A stretch of 64,000 nt of DNA from positions 8,168,842 to 8,232,841 of the forward strand of contig OX940861.1 of the NCBI GenBank assembly GCA_954871525.1. Reading direction: 5' to 3'. The notes beneath the pieces were generated by a model. That model ran no database searches. It saw nothing but the letters and a program-made list of their open reading frames with translations, and was not told where the DNA came from. Position numbers and translations under genes: made by a program. How positions within the stretch are numbered: position 1 is the stretch's first letter; the number at the start of each line of letters is the position of its first letter. The stretch comes from Parietaria judaica (lineage: Eukaryota; Streptophyta; Magnoliopsida; Rosales; Urticaceae). Below, piece by piece: positions 23,664-34,079 of the stretch.

Positions 23664-24258
23664 TGTAGAGGTCGATAATTTTATGCGAGTTTGAATTTTG
23701 AAAAAGTAATAAAAAAATAAAACTTATGATAATATAAATGAAAATAAGAGTTTACAAACAAAGAAAAAAATAAACAGAAAAGTAACGAAAACGAAAGTTT
23801 TATCTGATATAAATATCATCGTTAATGAAAAAATCGATGAAATCCGAGTGAAAGCGTACTATTGGTCAAGGCATCTGCCGTCTCGTCTCTATATATATGA
23901 CTTATCCTAAACTAAAAGTCTCAAAAAATGAAGATATTTCAGTAACCAATCGAGCTCAACCATCGAGGAACTATATGTACTGTTTTTTTTTTTTGAAAGC
24001 AACTATATGTACTGTTAGCAACAAGGTTTAGGTACGCTTAGCTCTTAGGCTATTAGCTTGCAAAAGTGAGTAACACGTATCCATGTCATTAAAAAATGTG
24101 ACGAATATGAAATAGGAAAAATAATATTATTAGAACTTAGAAACATAATTAGTGAAAACACAATCAATAGAAAATATAAAAATAGTTGATAGATTAAAAT
24201 TTTAAAAACTAAATATTATTATAAAGTAAAATTACATGTATTTAGATTATAAAATGTA
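23521..24258. other. AT-rich spacer
   Basis: Contains a (TA)n run (23625-23656) and no supported gene. 23521-23610 (ATTACCCAGAGTATCCCTG ...) looks like a dispersed repeat end. Confidence 0.5.
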
Positions 24259-24263
24259 TTCCT

Positions 24264-25348
24264 TGTTGAGTTTTTCGTTGAGTTTTTCTCAATCTCAAGG
24301 CGCGGAATAACCCGAGAAGTTATCGAAACAAAGATCTAGATTGTAAACGAACATTAAGAATAGGGATTCGAGTCGTTACCAAAGATTGGTACTTTTTCCA
24401 ACTGTACCAATAAATGCCGATTTCTCTTTTCTGGCATGCTCGGGATTCGGATCTTAGCTTCACACGTGCAAAGCCTCTAGCTCGTTCACCACGTCGTTGC
24501 GGGAACGTCTCTAAGACCGAAAATCTCCTTTGATTGGCAGCTTGGTCAATCTCGGGGATTGAACGACAAACCGACGGGATTACGGGAGAGAGAGAATTCG
24601 GCCTCTAGGGTTTCTAGAGAGAAGGTCGAATTCTTTTGTGTGAGTAGGCTTCTTGTTTTTACATTATGACCAATATGTGACTTATATAGACCACATAAAA
24701 TGACCTAATGGGCTTTTTGGTCCAATGATGGGGTTAAAGCCCATTATGTCATAATTAATTAGGGTTAATGACGGTAAAAATACCCAAAGTTTGGTCAAAG
24801 AACCCCTCGTGTACCCAAAGTTTAGAAGTGGTGGCAAAAATACCCAAAGTCACATTTGGGGAGTTGACCACTCAATTCTCGTAACGACGTTAACTTACCT
24901 GTTAATTCTGGCCACGTGGACAAATCTGTTTTGTTAAGTGTAATCATTAGGGGTTCAATTAGTTGTGTTAAATAGTATTAATTAGGGGTTTAATTCCTTG
25001 TTTTGTCGTAAACGAGGCTGATGTGGGCTCGTTAACGTGGAAAAAATTATTATGTCAGCAACCCACGTTTGTCCACGTGGCCAGAGTTAACGGGTAAGTT
25101 AACAGCGTTACGAGAATGGAGTGGTCAACTCCCCAAATGCGACTTTGGGTATTTTTGCTCCCACTTTTAAACTTTGGGTACACGAGGGGTTCTTTGACCG
25201 AACTTTGGGTATTTTAACCGTCATTAACCGTAATTAATTACTTTAATTAATTACCGTGATCATAATAATTACCGTTCTCATTTATTTTAGTCGGGTCAGA
25301 CCCGAAAAGTCCAACGGACTCAAATCCCGGTTTCGGGCATTTCCTACG
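24264..25348 (-). repeat. 3' LTR of minus-strand copia (with MITE insertion)
   Basis: Shares TGTTG...CTTTTTCCAACTGTACC, CGATTTCTCTTTTCTGG and GGGATTGAACGACAA with the right LTR, and ends GGGCATTTCCTAC. It contains about 290 bp of LTR sequence absent from the right LTR, plus the 469-bp MITE at 24762-25230 and its TSD. Confidence 0.85.
24762..25230. mobile_element. Mutator-like MITE with long terminal inverted repeats
   Basis: 469 bp. The ends GGGTTAATGACGGTAAAAAT and, read inward, CGGTTAATGACGGTTAAAAT begin inverted repeats of about 160 bases (with the words CAAAGAACCCCTCGTGTACC, GGGGAGTTGACCACTC and GGCCACGTGGACAAA). An exact 10-bp duplication TAATTAATTA lies at 24752-24761 and 25231-25240. 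Long arms and a 9-10-bp TSD fit the Mutator superfamily. Non-coding. Confidence 0.82.
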
Positions 25349-26559
25349 TCTCTCACTTGCACGAATGTACCGGGATTGGATATCTCCTCATGTACATTTA
25401 TGCGTATCCATAACCATACGTGATGTTGAGATTAGTTATACATGTTGCATTAGTATGACTATGTACACTATGTATTCTGTCGTCTCATAGAAAATTTCTT
25501 TCTCTGTGAATTTATCGTTGTACTCCGCTTCCTCTAGCGAGTTTTGTGTGACTCATTAGGATTCAGAAGTGTTGGCCACATAATCATTCTGTAAGAAGTG
25601 AAAGGTCTCTAGCTCTACATCACTTCCCCCAATCTACTAAACAAATCGATCATTGGAATAAAGTTAATGACTTTAACCATTTTGTTTAAGCTTACTTTTA
25701 ATTTTCTTGATGACTTATTCCTACAACATCTGTACGACTCGGAATTGGACACCTACAATGGTTTGGCACATCTGTTATGTCGAGTTCATTTTCCTGATTG
25801 GGATAAAAGTATTGAACTACCAAGTTGAAAACAGTTTTTAACTTGTCTGTGGCCACAGATTTCTGATACTTTTATCCTTAAAGAGGCCCTGAGTGTATTT
25901 CCCTAATGAATAGGTAGATGATTGTTTTCTTGAATGTCCATTCCACTCTACAAAGTTGGAGATATATTCAACTGCATTTTTTATAACTTCTGAGTTACCA
26001 AAAGCGTTTTACCACGATAAAAATATACCCCTCGCTAGGTAGTAGACTCATGGAGACTCTCAAGCCTTGAAAAATCTTTACATCATTGCTCTAGAGAATT
26101 TAGTGTCCCTTTATAATATAAGGCTGGTTTCCATGTAAATCTCTTAGAGCGTGAGTCACGTCCAGCACTGCTAGTTTTTCAAAACTAGTGTCTACATGTT
26201 TGAGAATATCTCTGAGATTTCAAGGACTCTTCCTTTTCTCAGCAACATGTACCAGTCAATTTTGAAGTATCACTTTTGTCCCTTGTTTTTCATCATGTGA
26301 TCTTCTTTGACTGGCGATAGTTTTAGATAATCATTTCTGATTTCTAGGGACATCATTCTTTATGTAGATTACAATGATTAAATAGACTTTAATATTGCAA
26401 CGAACTTTTGAATTATGAAACTTGCCTTTATTGAAATTGAAAAATTGTGCTCTTAAACAAACAATAATAATTATTCATTCTTTTAACTTAGACTACAACA
26501 ATCTAGAGGTTTCGGATCCTTACGGATTATGTATGACGCATATGCTTTTCTTTCGATAA
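25349..26559. other. 3' untranslated internal region of minus-strand copia
   Basis: The purine-rich stretch next to the LTR (minus strand, about 25349-25362) could be the polypurine tract. The remainder has no recognisable coding motif in any frame I examined. It may contain further small insertions. Confidence 0.4.
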
Positions 26560-27127
26560 AGCCTTTGTCATCGGGTTTGGAATGTTTTCTTCAGTGTCTA
26601 CTCTTTCAATCGCAACATCCTTCCGATCAACAATGTCTCTGATCAGATGGTATTTTCAGAGTAGGGATCCGCTGTCTTGTGTGATCTTGGTTCCTTCGGT
26701 TGTGCTATAGCTCCGTTGTTGTCACAGAAGAGCATCACAGGATCACTAATGCTACGAACTACACCAAGATCAGAAACAAATTTTCTGATCCAGCTACTAT
26801 AGCTTGTTTATTGATGCTCCAAGTGACACTACCACCATTTAAATAGAATACGTATCCTGTTTCCGATTTGAAGTCATCCTAGTCTGTCTGGAAACTAGCA
26901 TCCGTGAAACTGGTGATGTTCAGTTCTTGGGCTCCACCATAAACAAGAGACCTATCCTTGGTCCTGTTAAGGTACCTCAAGATATTCTTCACGGTAGTCC
27001 AGTGACAGTTACCAGGGTTCGCTTGGAACCGACTTGTCATGCTTAAGGCAAAAGTTACATCTGGTCTAGTATATAACACGGCGTACATGATCGAGCTAAT
27101 GGCAGATGCGTATGGAACTTGTTCCAT
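26560..27127 (-). pseudogene. Copia RNase H region, minus strand
   Basis: Minus-strand frames read MEQVPYASAISSIMYAVLYT, RPDVTFALSMTSRFQANPG, HWTTVKNILRYLNRTKD, FTDASFQTD, then after a stop SETGYVFYLNGGSVTWSINKQ. Further on, in another frame, RDIVDRKDVAIERVDTEENI and TKALSK mark the end of Pol. At least two stops or frame changes break it. Confidence 0.85.
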
Positions 27128-27157
27128 ACGCTTGATTTCTTAAATAGAAATTGGTCT

Positions 27158-27841
27158 CTACTTTTTCGAGAGATACGTTTTATGAGTCATTGGGGTAAAC
27201 CCTTTACTCGATTGATTCATCTTGAATCGTTTTGCTATCTTCTCGATATATGTACTTTGACTTAGGGCCAAGATTCTCTTGGATCTATCCCTTTGGATTT
27301 TGACGTCTAGAATGTAGGCGGCTTCTCCTAAGTCTTTCATTGAGAAATATTTTCTCAATCCTTCCTTAACATTAAGGAGTTCTGATGTACTGTTTCCTAT
27401 CATCAATATGTCGTCAACATAAAGAATCAAGAAAACTATTGTGCTCCCACTAGATTTGATGTACACACATGGATCGTCCTTGTTTTTTATGAAACCAAAT
27501 TTTGTGATTGATTCATCGAAGCGACGATTCCAACTGCGAGATGCTTGCTTGAGACCATAGATTGATCTATTCAGTTTACATACTTTTGAATGATGTTTCC
27601 GATCTATGAAGCCTTCTGGTTGTGTCATGTACACATCCTCTTCTAGAAATCCATTTAGGAATGCAGTCTTCACATCCATTTTCCAGATTTCATAATCATA
27701 GAAAGCGGCAATGGCAAGCAAGATTTGCATAGACTTAAACATGGCAACTGGTGAGAATGTTTCATCATAGTCTATACCATGAATTTGTCGGAAACCTTTT
27801 GCGATTAGTCTCCCTTTATATATTTGTATGTTGCTATCCAT
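27158..27841 (-). pseudogene. Copia reverse transcriptase, minus strand
   Basis: About 227 codons of uninterrupted RT: KGRLIAKGFRQIHGIDYDET, WKMDVKTAFLNGFLEEDVYM (first catalytic Asp), YGLKQASRSWNRRFDE, ILYVDDILMIGN (catalytic YVDD) and MKDLGEAAYILDVKIQRD. Both catalytic Asp blocks are present, so this domain is intact within an element that is otherwise broken. It lacks the upstream pol parts needed for a functional polyprotein and stops before RNase H. Confidence 0.92.
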
Positions 27842-27871
27842 GTCGATTTTCTTCTTGAAAATCCATTTGCA

Positions 27872-28690
27872 TCACCTAGACCCATTGGGTGCATTAATTA
27901 GGTCCCAGACCTGGTTGGTGTACATGGAGTCCATTTCAGATTTCATGGCTTCAAGCCATTTTTCTGAGGCATCTTCAGCCATTGCTTCTTTGTAGGTGTT
28001 AGGTTCGTCATCTCCATTTTCATGAATTGTCTCTTCTTCGATAGAAACGAGAAAATTCAGTTTTAGAGGAGTCTGAAGATCTCTAATTGACCTACGCGAT
28101 GTCAGTGCGTAATCAGGTTGCTCATTTATGCCATCATGTATGGCCACGTCATAAAGAACGTTGTCTTTCGGTTGAGTATCTGTCATGATCTGATCATGAT
28201 TTTCATCATTTGATGTGTGAGTATCCTCTGTGTCCATCTGCGTTTAGTCAATGTTTTGTGGTTCATGTTCTTCTTGAAAAACAATCTTTCTCCCACTAGA
28301 TTTTCTAGATATGAAATCTTCTTCTAGAAATATCCCCGTTCTAGCTACAAAAAATTTGTGACTATTACTATTGTAGAAGTAATACCCATGAGTTTCTTTT
28401 GGGTATCCCACAAAATGACATTTGTCTGATCTGGGACCAAGTATATCTGTTGTTAGTCTTTTGACGTAAACTTCGCAACCCCAAATCTTCATATGACGTA
28501 AACTAGGTTTCCTATTATGCCACATCTGATATGGCGTAGTAGGTACTGTCTTTGATGGCACACAGTTAAGGGTGGTCGCAGTTGTTTGGTTGAATGATTT
28601 AATCATCATAATTGGTCTTGGAGAAGTTATGTTACCAATAATCATATTTTGGTAATTTATTACTTTCAATGATTTTAGATACTCCAAACT
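27872..28690 (-). pseudogene. Copia integrase C-terminus and linker, minus strand
   Basis: 28687-28244 reads VPSKTVPTTPYQMWHNRKPS, LRHMKIWGCEVYVKRL and KCHFVGYPKETHGYYFYN, the C-terminal part of the integrase. 28237-27872 continues with the acidic linker and SEKWLEAMKSEMDSMYTNQV preceding RT. A stop separates the two, and the integrase catalytic core is absent. Confidence 0.87.
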
Positions 28691-29044
28691 TTAACATTTT
28701 CAGAGTAAGATCATGTTATCATCGTTATTCAAATCTTGAGAACAAGAATGCCAAATTTAAAGAAGCTTAATCATTACTTTGATCTCAAATTCAAATAATA
28801 TCCCAAAATTAAACTTAATGGAATTCAACAATAACAATAACCAATAATCATTTTAAAAGAAAAAAAATGCTAAATAATAAAATATTGGATGTCTTATTTC
28901 TGAATCAAACACATCCCATATCTTCTGCTTTCTCGAGCTCCTACTCGCTTTCTTCTTCCTCTTCGGATTCTCCTGTGTATGAAATAACATTTCAATAACA
29001 CTAGTAAGTAACATGTTACTTGCTTTTAATGAATCATGAGTAGT

Positions 29045-29581
29045 TTAGATATAACTTGTTATACCTGAGCTTTCTGAGTTGACGTTAATAGTCTCCGAGA
29101 CTTTGTCTGGTGAGTCTGGACTCAGTTTAGCAATTTTGTTTCTTCTCATTTCTTCGAAGTCATCAACCATTTTCTTTTTCGCTACCTTGTCATTTCTTTC
29201 ACCGACTTCAAGTAAGTCGATGATATGGTCGTAGCTGCAGTTGCCTTCCACTAGGATTCTGACTGTTTTGTCTAAGTCAGGTGTCAATGATTGAAGTATG
29301 CAGAACTTCCTCATATCCATTCCTATGTAGAAACCCGACTTCTGAAGTCTGTTAGCAATGTCCATCATTTAATTGCAATGTTCTCTAACAGTCCTGTTGA
29401 CGGACATCTTCTTGTTGAATAGTTTTCTCAACAATGAGTAACGTTTTATGGGGTTCCGATCCCCATAAGTTTTCTCCAGTAATAGGATCGCTTCATGAGA
29501 ATTCATGTTCTCTATTTCTCGACGAATGATCGGAATCATTGTAGAAGACATGAGTCTATGAACATGAATAGATTTCACCAC
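29045..29581 (-). pseudogene. Copia gag fragment, minus strand
   Basis: Two adjacent frames, 29581-29369 (INSHEAILLLEKTYGD-type UBN2 region) and 29368-29045 (MMDIANRLQKSGFYIGMDMR, LQSLTPDLDKTVRILVEGN), form plant copia Gag interrupted by one stop near 29369. No zinc knuckle or protease follows, so a deletion removed everything up to 28690. Confidence 0.82.
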
Positions 29582-29619
29582 ATAGTGGTGATAACTTATC
29601 CACTCTTACTTACTTCCAG

Positions 29620-30833
29620 TTTCTTTCTCAGGCATGAACGGTGGTAAGTCAGTGACAATGAACCAAAGCTTGTAAGCTTTTAGCATCTTGTGTAACTCTT
29701 TCGACCAGATTTCAAAGTTTTTTTTTTCCTGGAGAGGTTTGTTCTCAACTGCAGTTTTTAATTCTTTCACGTACCGCTTCAGAAGCCATCAGGTCCATGT
29801 GATCCATATCTAAAATATAGATGAGGTTAGTTAAACGATGACATATAACATTTTAGAGTATTAGTGAAAAATAACGAGCACAATACAAATTCAATTATGA
29901 TGCATAATTAAGTTAAACGAAATCATGCTTTAATATTATTAGGTCTTTAATAATATTTTATAATTAAATATATTAGAAAAGTTACCCTCATTAATTCTAA
30001 TAATTGAAAAACATAAGTATAAAACAACTGTTGAATTTATATCTAATATAATTACTTACAGTTAGAAAAATAACATATTATATAAAACTAACTGATTTGA
30101 CACTTAGTCTTCGGTGCTTTCTCATATAAGGTTTCTCGGTTAGATTAAACCCTTGTATTGAGTTGGAGGATCTGGATATGGTGTCCTTCGCGCTTTGTGA
30201 TATGATAAGAAAAAGTATCACACCGGCGTGGTGGGTCTACTTAATCCGCTCATACACATTACGAGGACCCAAAAAAAGGAAGACCTTATATCTAATATAA
30301 TCGAGGGGTTTTATCATGGTGATCCATATACTAAGTTTATCATTAAATAAACCAATTAAGAATTTATTTAACAATAGACTTTGAATATAGTCATAATTAG
30401 ATTATGAACATATTCTAAATTAAATATTAAGATAATGAACATAAAATGATTAAAAGAAAATATTTTATTGTAGTAATCTTTAAAAAAATAATTACATGCT
30501 CATTTTATTTCATTCTTACATATTTAATTAACTACATATTCTAATATATACATGTAAGAATTAGAATAAATATTTTCATAAAATATTAAATAGTAAATGT
30601 TTGAAGAATAGCTTTCAATAAAATTATAATAAACTTAAATCTTATATAAAGATAATATTTCTAAAATAATTAAAATAATTATAATGCAAAAACAATATTC
30701 TTCAAAACAAATTCACAAATGTAAATAGGATTTACATAACCATGTTTTAGATTTTCAATAACCCTATTTTAATTATTTATTGAACTATATATAAATTTAT
30801 AAAAATAATTAATAATAAATAAATAAATAAATT
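29620..30833. other. AT-rich internal/leader region of minus-strand copia
   Basis: 29620-29820 probably still holds the degraded gag N-terminus. 29820-30830 is very AT-rich with no coding signal. About 30110-30300 has higher complexity (GAGGACCCAAAAAAAGG) that I do not recognise. Confidence 0.4.
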
Positions 30834-31320
30834 ATTTGGGTTTTAATCCAGCCTGTGGGCCTCCCTTCGGCCCAGAATTGTTCTGGGCTGGGCCCAACCC
30901 ATTACCCAGGTCAACAATTGACGAGGGTCCGACATATATATTATCTGGGTTGGGTCTGGACCCGGATCCGGGCCGGGTCTCGACTCGAGTCCAACTCAGG
31001 TCGCCTAACCCTGGGTCCAGGTTTGACCTGGACCCATTTTTCTTGGGCTGGGTTTGACCCAGCCCAAAACCGTGGGCCTGGAATAGTTCCAGGCCCACCC
31101 GGTCCAAAACCCTAGCAATAGGGTTCGGCTAGGGTTAGGAACCCTAGCCGAAGGCCGGGCCGCACGTGCTGACGGCGCGTCCGCCCACGGTGGTGCTCCG
31201 GTGGACGCTCACGGTGGTGCTCCGGTGAACGCACCCTAATTTTAAAAAAATTGTTTTTCCGATTTAAAAAATAAAAACGTTCACACGGTTTTTCCCGAAC
31301 AAAATTAATCATAATTAACT
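30834..31320. repeat. GC-rich GGGTCCAG/GGCCCA segment in copia leader
   Basis: Dense in CTGGGCTGGG, TGGACCCGG and CCCAGCCC words, plus a near-tandem duplication CGCCCACGGTGGTGCTCCGG at about 31181-31228. Several overlapping short ORFs on both strands are by-products of this composition. It could be an inserted MITE. No TSD was found. Confidence 0.45.
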
Positions 31321-31410
31321 CATCATAACTCCCACTGAAAATCTAAACACAGCAAAAATTCTAGAAAATTAATACGAATATAATAATCTAATTTTCGTAA
31401 AATAATTAGA

Positions 31411-31425
31411 CCGGCTCTGATACCA
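31411..31425 (-). other. Primer binding site of minus-strand copia
   Basis: The minus strand reads TGGTATCAGAGCCGG one base after the 5' LTR end (31427), the initiator-Met tRNA type site. Confidence 0.9.
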
Positions 31426-31426
31426 C

Positions 31427-31752
31427 TGTTGCCTTTTTCGTTGACTTTTTCTCGATCTCGGGGCATGGAAGAACTCGAGAAGTCATCGAAACAAAGATCT
31501 AGATTATAAATGGACATTAAGAATAGGGATTCGAGTCGTGACCAAAGATTGGGACTTTTTCCAACTGTACCAATAAATGCCGATTTCTCTTTTCTGGCGT
31601 GCTCGGGATTCGGATCTTAGCTTCACATGTGCAAAGCCTCTAGCTCGTCCACCACGTCGCTGCGGGAACGTCTCTAAGACCAGAAATCTCCTTTGATTGA
31701 CAACTATGTCAATCTCGGGGATTGAACGACAATCCGACGGGCATTTCCTACA
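31427..31752 (-). repeat. 5' LTR of minus-strand copia (internally deleted)
   Basis: 326 bp, homologous to both ends of the left LTR but lacking its middle. The sequence jumps from CCGACGGG to GGGCATTTCCTACA, so the deletion junction falls on a short G-rich homology. Confidence 0.87.
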
Positions 31753-32099
31753 GTCCTAATATAAAACAACTAACATTATTAATCAATATTACTTATACGT
31801 AATTTTACATCTCAAATGACATTGAAATTAAGACTTTTACTAAGCCAAATAAATTTAATTCGATAAAGTAGTGTTAATCAATATTACTTATATTTTTGTT
31901 AAGCAAACGAGCATAATAAATTATTTTTTGAAAATATCTAAATTGCATCACTTTCACTTCATTTGATGTTGACAAAATTTACCATTCAATTTGAGGCTCA
32001 CCGCATATATAATCTGCCAAAAGTACACTTCATGTTTGTTTACTTTGACAATTATTGTCGGTATTTTTTATAATCTGAATATGAAATGATACATTGAAT

Positions 32100-32593
32100 C
32101 AAGGTTCAACTTGCCGAATTTGCCAATAAATCGCTTGCCGTTTTCGACGGATTTATCGTTTGCTTGCCGATTAATCGACGAAAAACTAATAAACATTGTA
32201 GATTATCGTTACCAACACTTATCGAGGATTATCGATGGATTATCGACACTTATCGAGGATTATCGATGAAAAATCACTAAAATATTTTTAAGAATATATT
32301 TACTAAGTTTATAATGTTGATAAAACATTAAAATGCCAAAAATAAAATCATTTCATACTCAAACATAGGTAAATAAAATATAGTCTCACTCTCACATATG
32401 TAAATACTCGAATAAAATCATCCAAAAGTGCAAAATTTCTTGAAAAGTACCATATTTTTGTTATTTTTCAAGATGTTTGCCGATTTTCGACAAAAATCAT
32501 GGAAAAATATTGGCATAGCCGTCTTTCCGATAACTACCGGCAAGACGGATAATCGAAGATTATCGAAGATAATCGTGGAAAAGTCGAACCTTG
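32100..32593. mobile_element. hAT-like MITE, 494 bp
   Basis: The ends CAAGGTTCAACTT and, read inward, CAAGGTTCGACTT match at 12 of 13 positions. Flanking octamers CATTGAAT (32092-32099) and CACTGAAT (32594-32601) form an 8-bp TSD with one mismatch. The interior is full of CGATTTATCG / CCGATTAATCG words shared with the element at 3920-5442. Confidence 0.85.
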
Positions 32594-32601
32594 CACTGAA
32601 T

Positions 32602-33335
32602 GTTAAAAGTTTTTGTTATGCGTGATTTTTTTTATCATAAAAAATATAAACTCTCAAAGGATAAGTCAATGCCTATTTATTAAGTCAACGTCCATTGACT
32701 TAATAAGAGGCCCAGAAACCCCATCCAAAATCAAATGAATATGTCTTTAATGAGATTTAAAAAATCCTCAATTAATAAGATAACACAAGCGCAATGAGTT
32801 TATCGGGACATTAAATACGTTCCCGAGACTAAGTAAGCCCCAATACACGAGCTCACGTGAGGTCGGGACAAGAAATCAGTCAAACTCCTTGTCTCCTAGA
32901 AATGACGCCATTTTATAGCAATTAAATGGGCTAAATACTCATTAAATTGACGCCTACTCAACCCCATTGACTCCACACTTACCACCTCACGCGACCACCG
33001 GATCTGGCTCGGGGCTCGAACCATGGGCCGGGTTCTACGCTAATCCATTTTCGAGCATTAACAATTTCGATGTCAATATTATTTAAATTTATTCTCTCTT
33101 TTTTAATGAAAATAATAATTTATTCTCAACAAATTATTAAATTAAAAAGAATTGTAGGTTTTTTTTTTAACGCTGATAAAAACAAGACTGAAAATTAATA
33201 ATAACACTCAAACAAAATATGTCATGCGTCAAATTTAAGGTATTTTTTATGTGATGATCACAAAGTGCTAATTTTTGAATCAATAAAAGCCATTCGTACT
33301 TAAACTATATTTCAAGGAACAAGTTGCACAAATAC
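32602..33335. other. Spacer left of the CACTA element
   Basis: No gene is supported. 32660-33065 has moderate GC, with GACCACCGGATCTGGCTCGG and an end GCATTAACA, which could be a piece of an old LTR. No partner copy lies in the window. Confidence 0.4.
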
Positions 33336-33338
33336 CCT

Positions 33339-33450
33339 CACTAGTACAAATTGTTGATCCTACCACGGTGTTTCAACCACGGAATTTTTTTTCCATGGTC
33401 GAAATCCAAGTTTCTACCATGGAATTTTTTTTTCATGGTTGAAAATCGAG
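33339..33450 (+). repeat. CACTA left terminus and outer subterminal repeats
   Basis: TIR CACTAGTACAAAT followed by alternating variants of ACCATGGTTGAAA (ACCACGGTGTTTCAACC, TTCCATGGTCGAAA, TTCATGGTTGAAA). The same word fills 57230-57355 at the other end. Confidence 0.88.
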
Positions 33451-34060
33451 TCACGCCGCGGCATGCTCTCAGATTTACTACAGAATTATTTTCCGTTGTT
33501 GAAAATGTGTCGTAGTGATGTTGATACGCCGCGGCACGGGTAGTACACAACGACACTTTTTAAACCGTTGTTCATACCACGAAGTGTACGCCACGGCGTG
33601 TATTAAAATACGCCACGGCACGTCGTTTTTAGAGATAAGCCACGGCATTCTCCACGACACGCCGTGGCATGGGTGGTACACGACGACTGCTTGAAAACTA
33701 AAATCCTAGTAGGCCGCGGCGTATCTTGAAATACGCCACGGCATTGGGTTTTAAGTGACACGCCCCGGCATCATTTGTAACAAGCCGCGGCATTGTTAGT
33801 ACACGACGACACTTTAAAATCGTTGTTCATAACCCGCAGTAAAAAACCTAGTAGGCCGCGGCGTGGATTTAAATACGCCACGGCATTGCGTTTTAAGTGA
33901 CACGCCACGGCATCATTTATAACATGCCGCGGCGTGCCTCGTATCATAACCCGCAGTAAAAATCCTAGTATGCCGCGGCGTGTCTTGAAATACGCCACGG
34001 CATTGCGATTTTAGTAACACGCCACGGCATCATTTATAACAAGCCGCGGCGTGTATCGTA
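33450..34060. repeat. GCCGCGGC palindromic repeat block 1
   Basis: About 8 exact GCCGCGGC copies and about 10 variants (GCCACGGC, GCCGTGGC, GCCCCGGC), usually flanked AC/AT on the left and GT/AT on the right, spaced about 20-50 bases. They occur in both orientations of the flanks. Confidence 0.92.
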
Positions 34061-34079
34061 TACTTAACCCTAACATCTC

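Larger units (their letters stand above)
24264..31752 (-). mobile_element. Ty1/copia LTR retrotransposon, minus strand, degraded
   Basis: Flanked by LTRs at 24264-25348 (3' LTR) and 31427-31752 (5' LTR). A primer site TGGTATCAGAGCCGG (minus strand, 31411-31425) lies next to the 5' LTR. Flanking pentamers TTCCT (24259-24263) and GTCCT (31753-31757) are a TSD with one mismatch. Coding remnants run right to left: gag (29581-29045), integrase C-terminus (28687-28244), RT (27841-27158), RNase H (27127-26560). Protease and the integrase core are missing. The left LTR carries a Mutator-like MITE, and the right LTR has a large internal deletion. Confidence 0.9.

Noticed and set aside
33450..34060. 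CRISPR-like array of regularly spaced short repeats
   Set aside because: Plant DNA, irregular spacing, 8-bp palindromic core, related spacers; fits transposon subterminal repeats.
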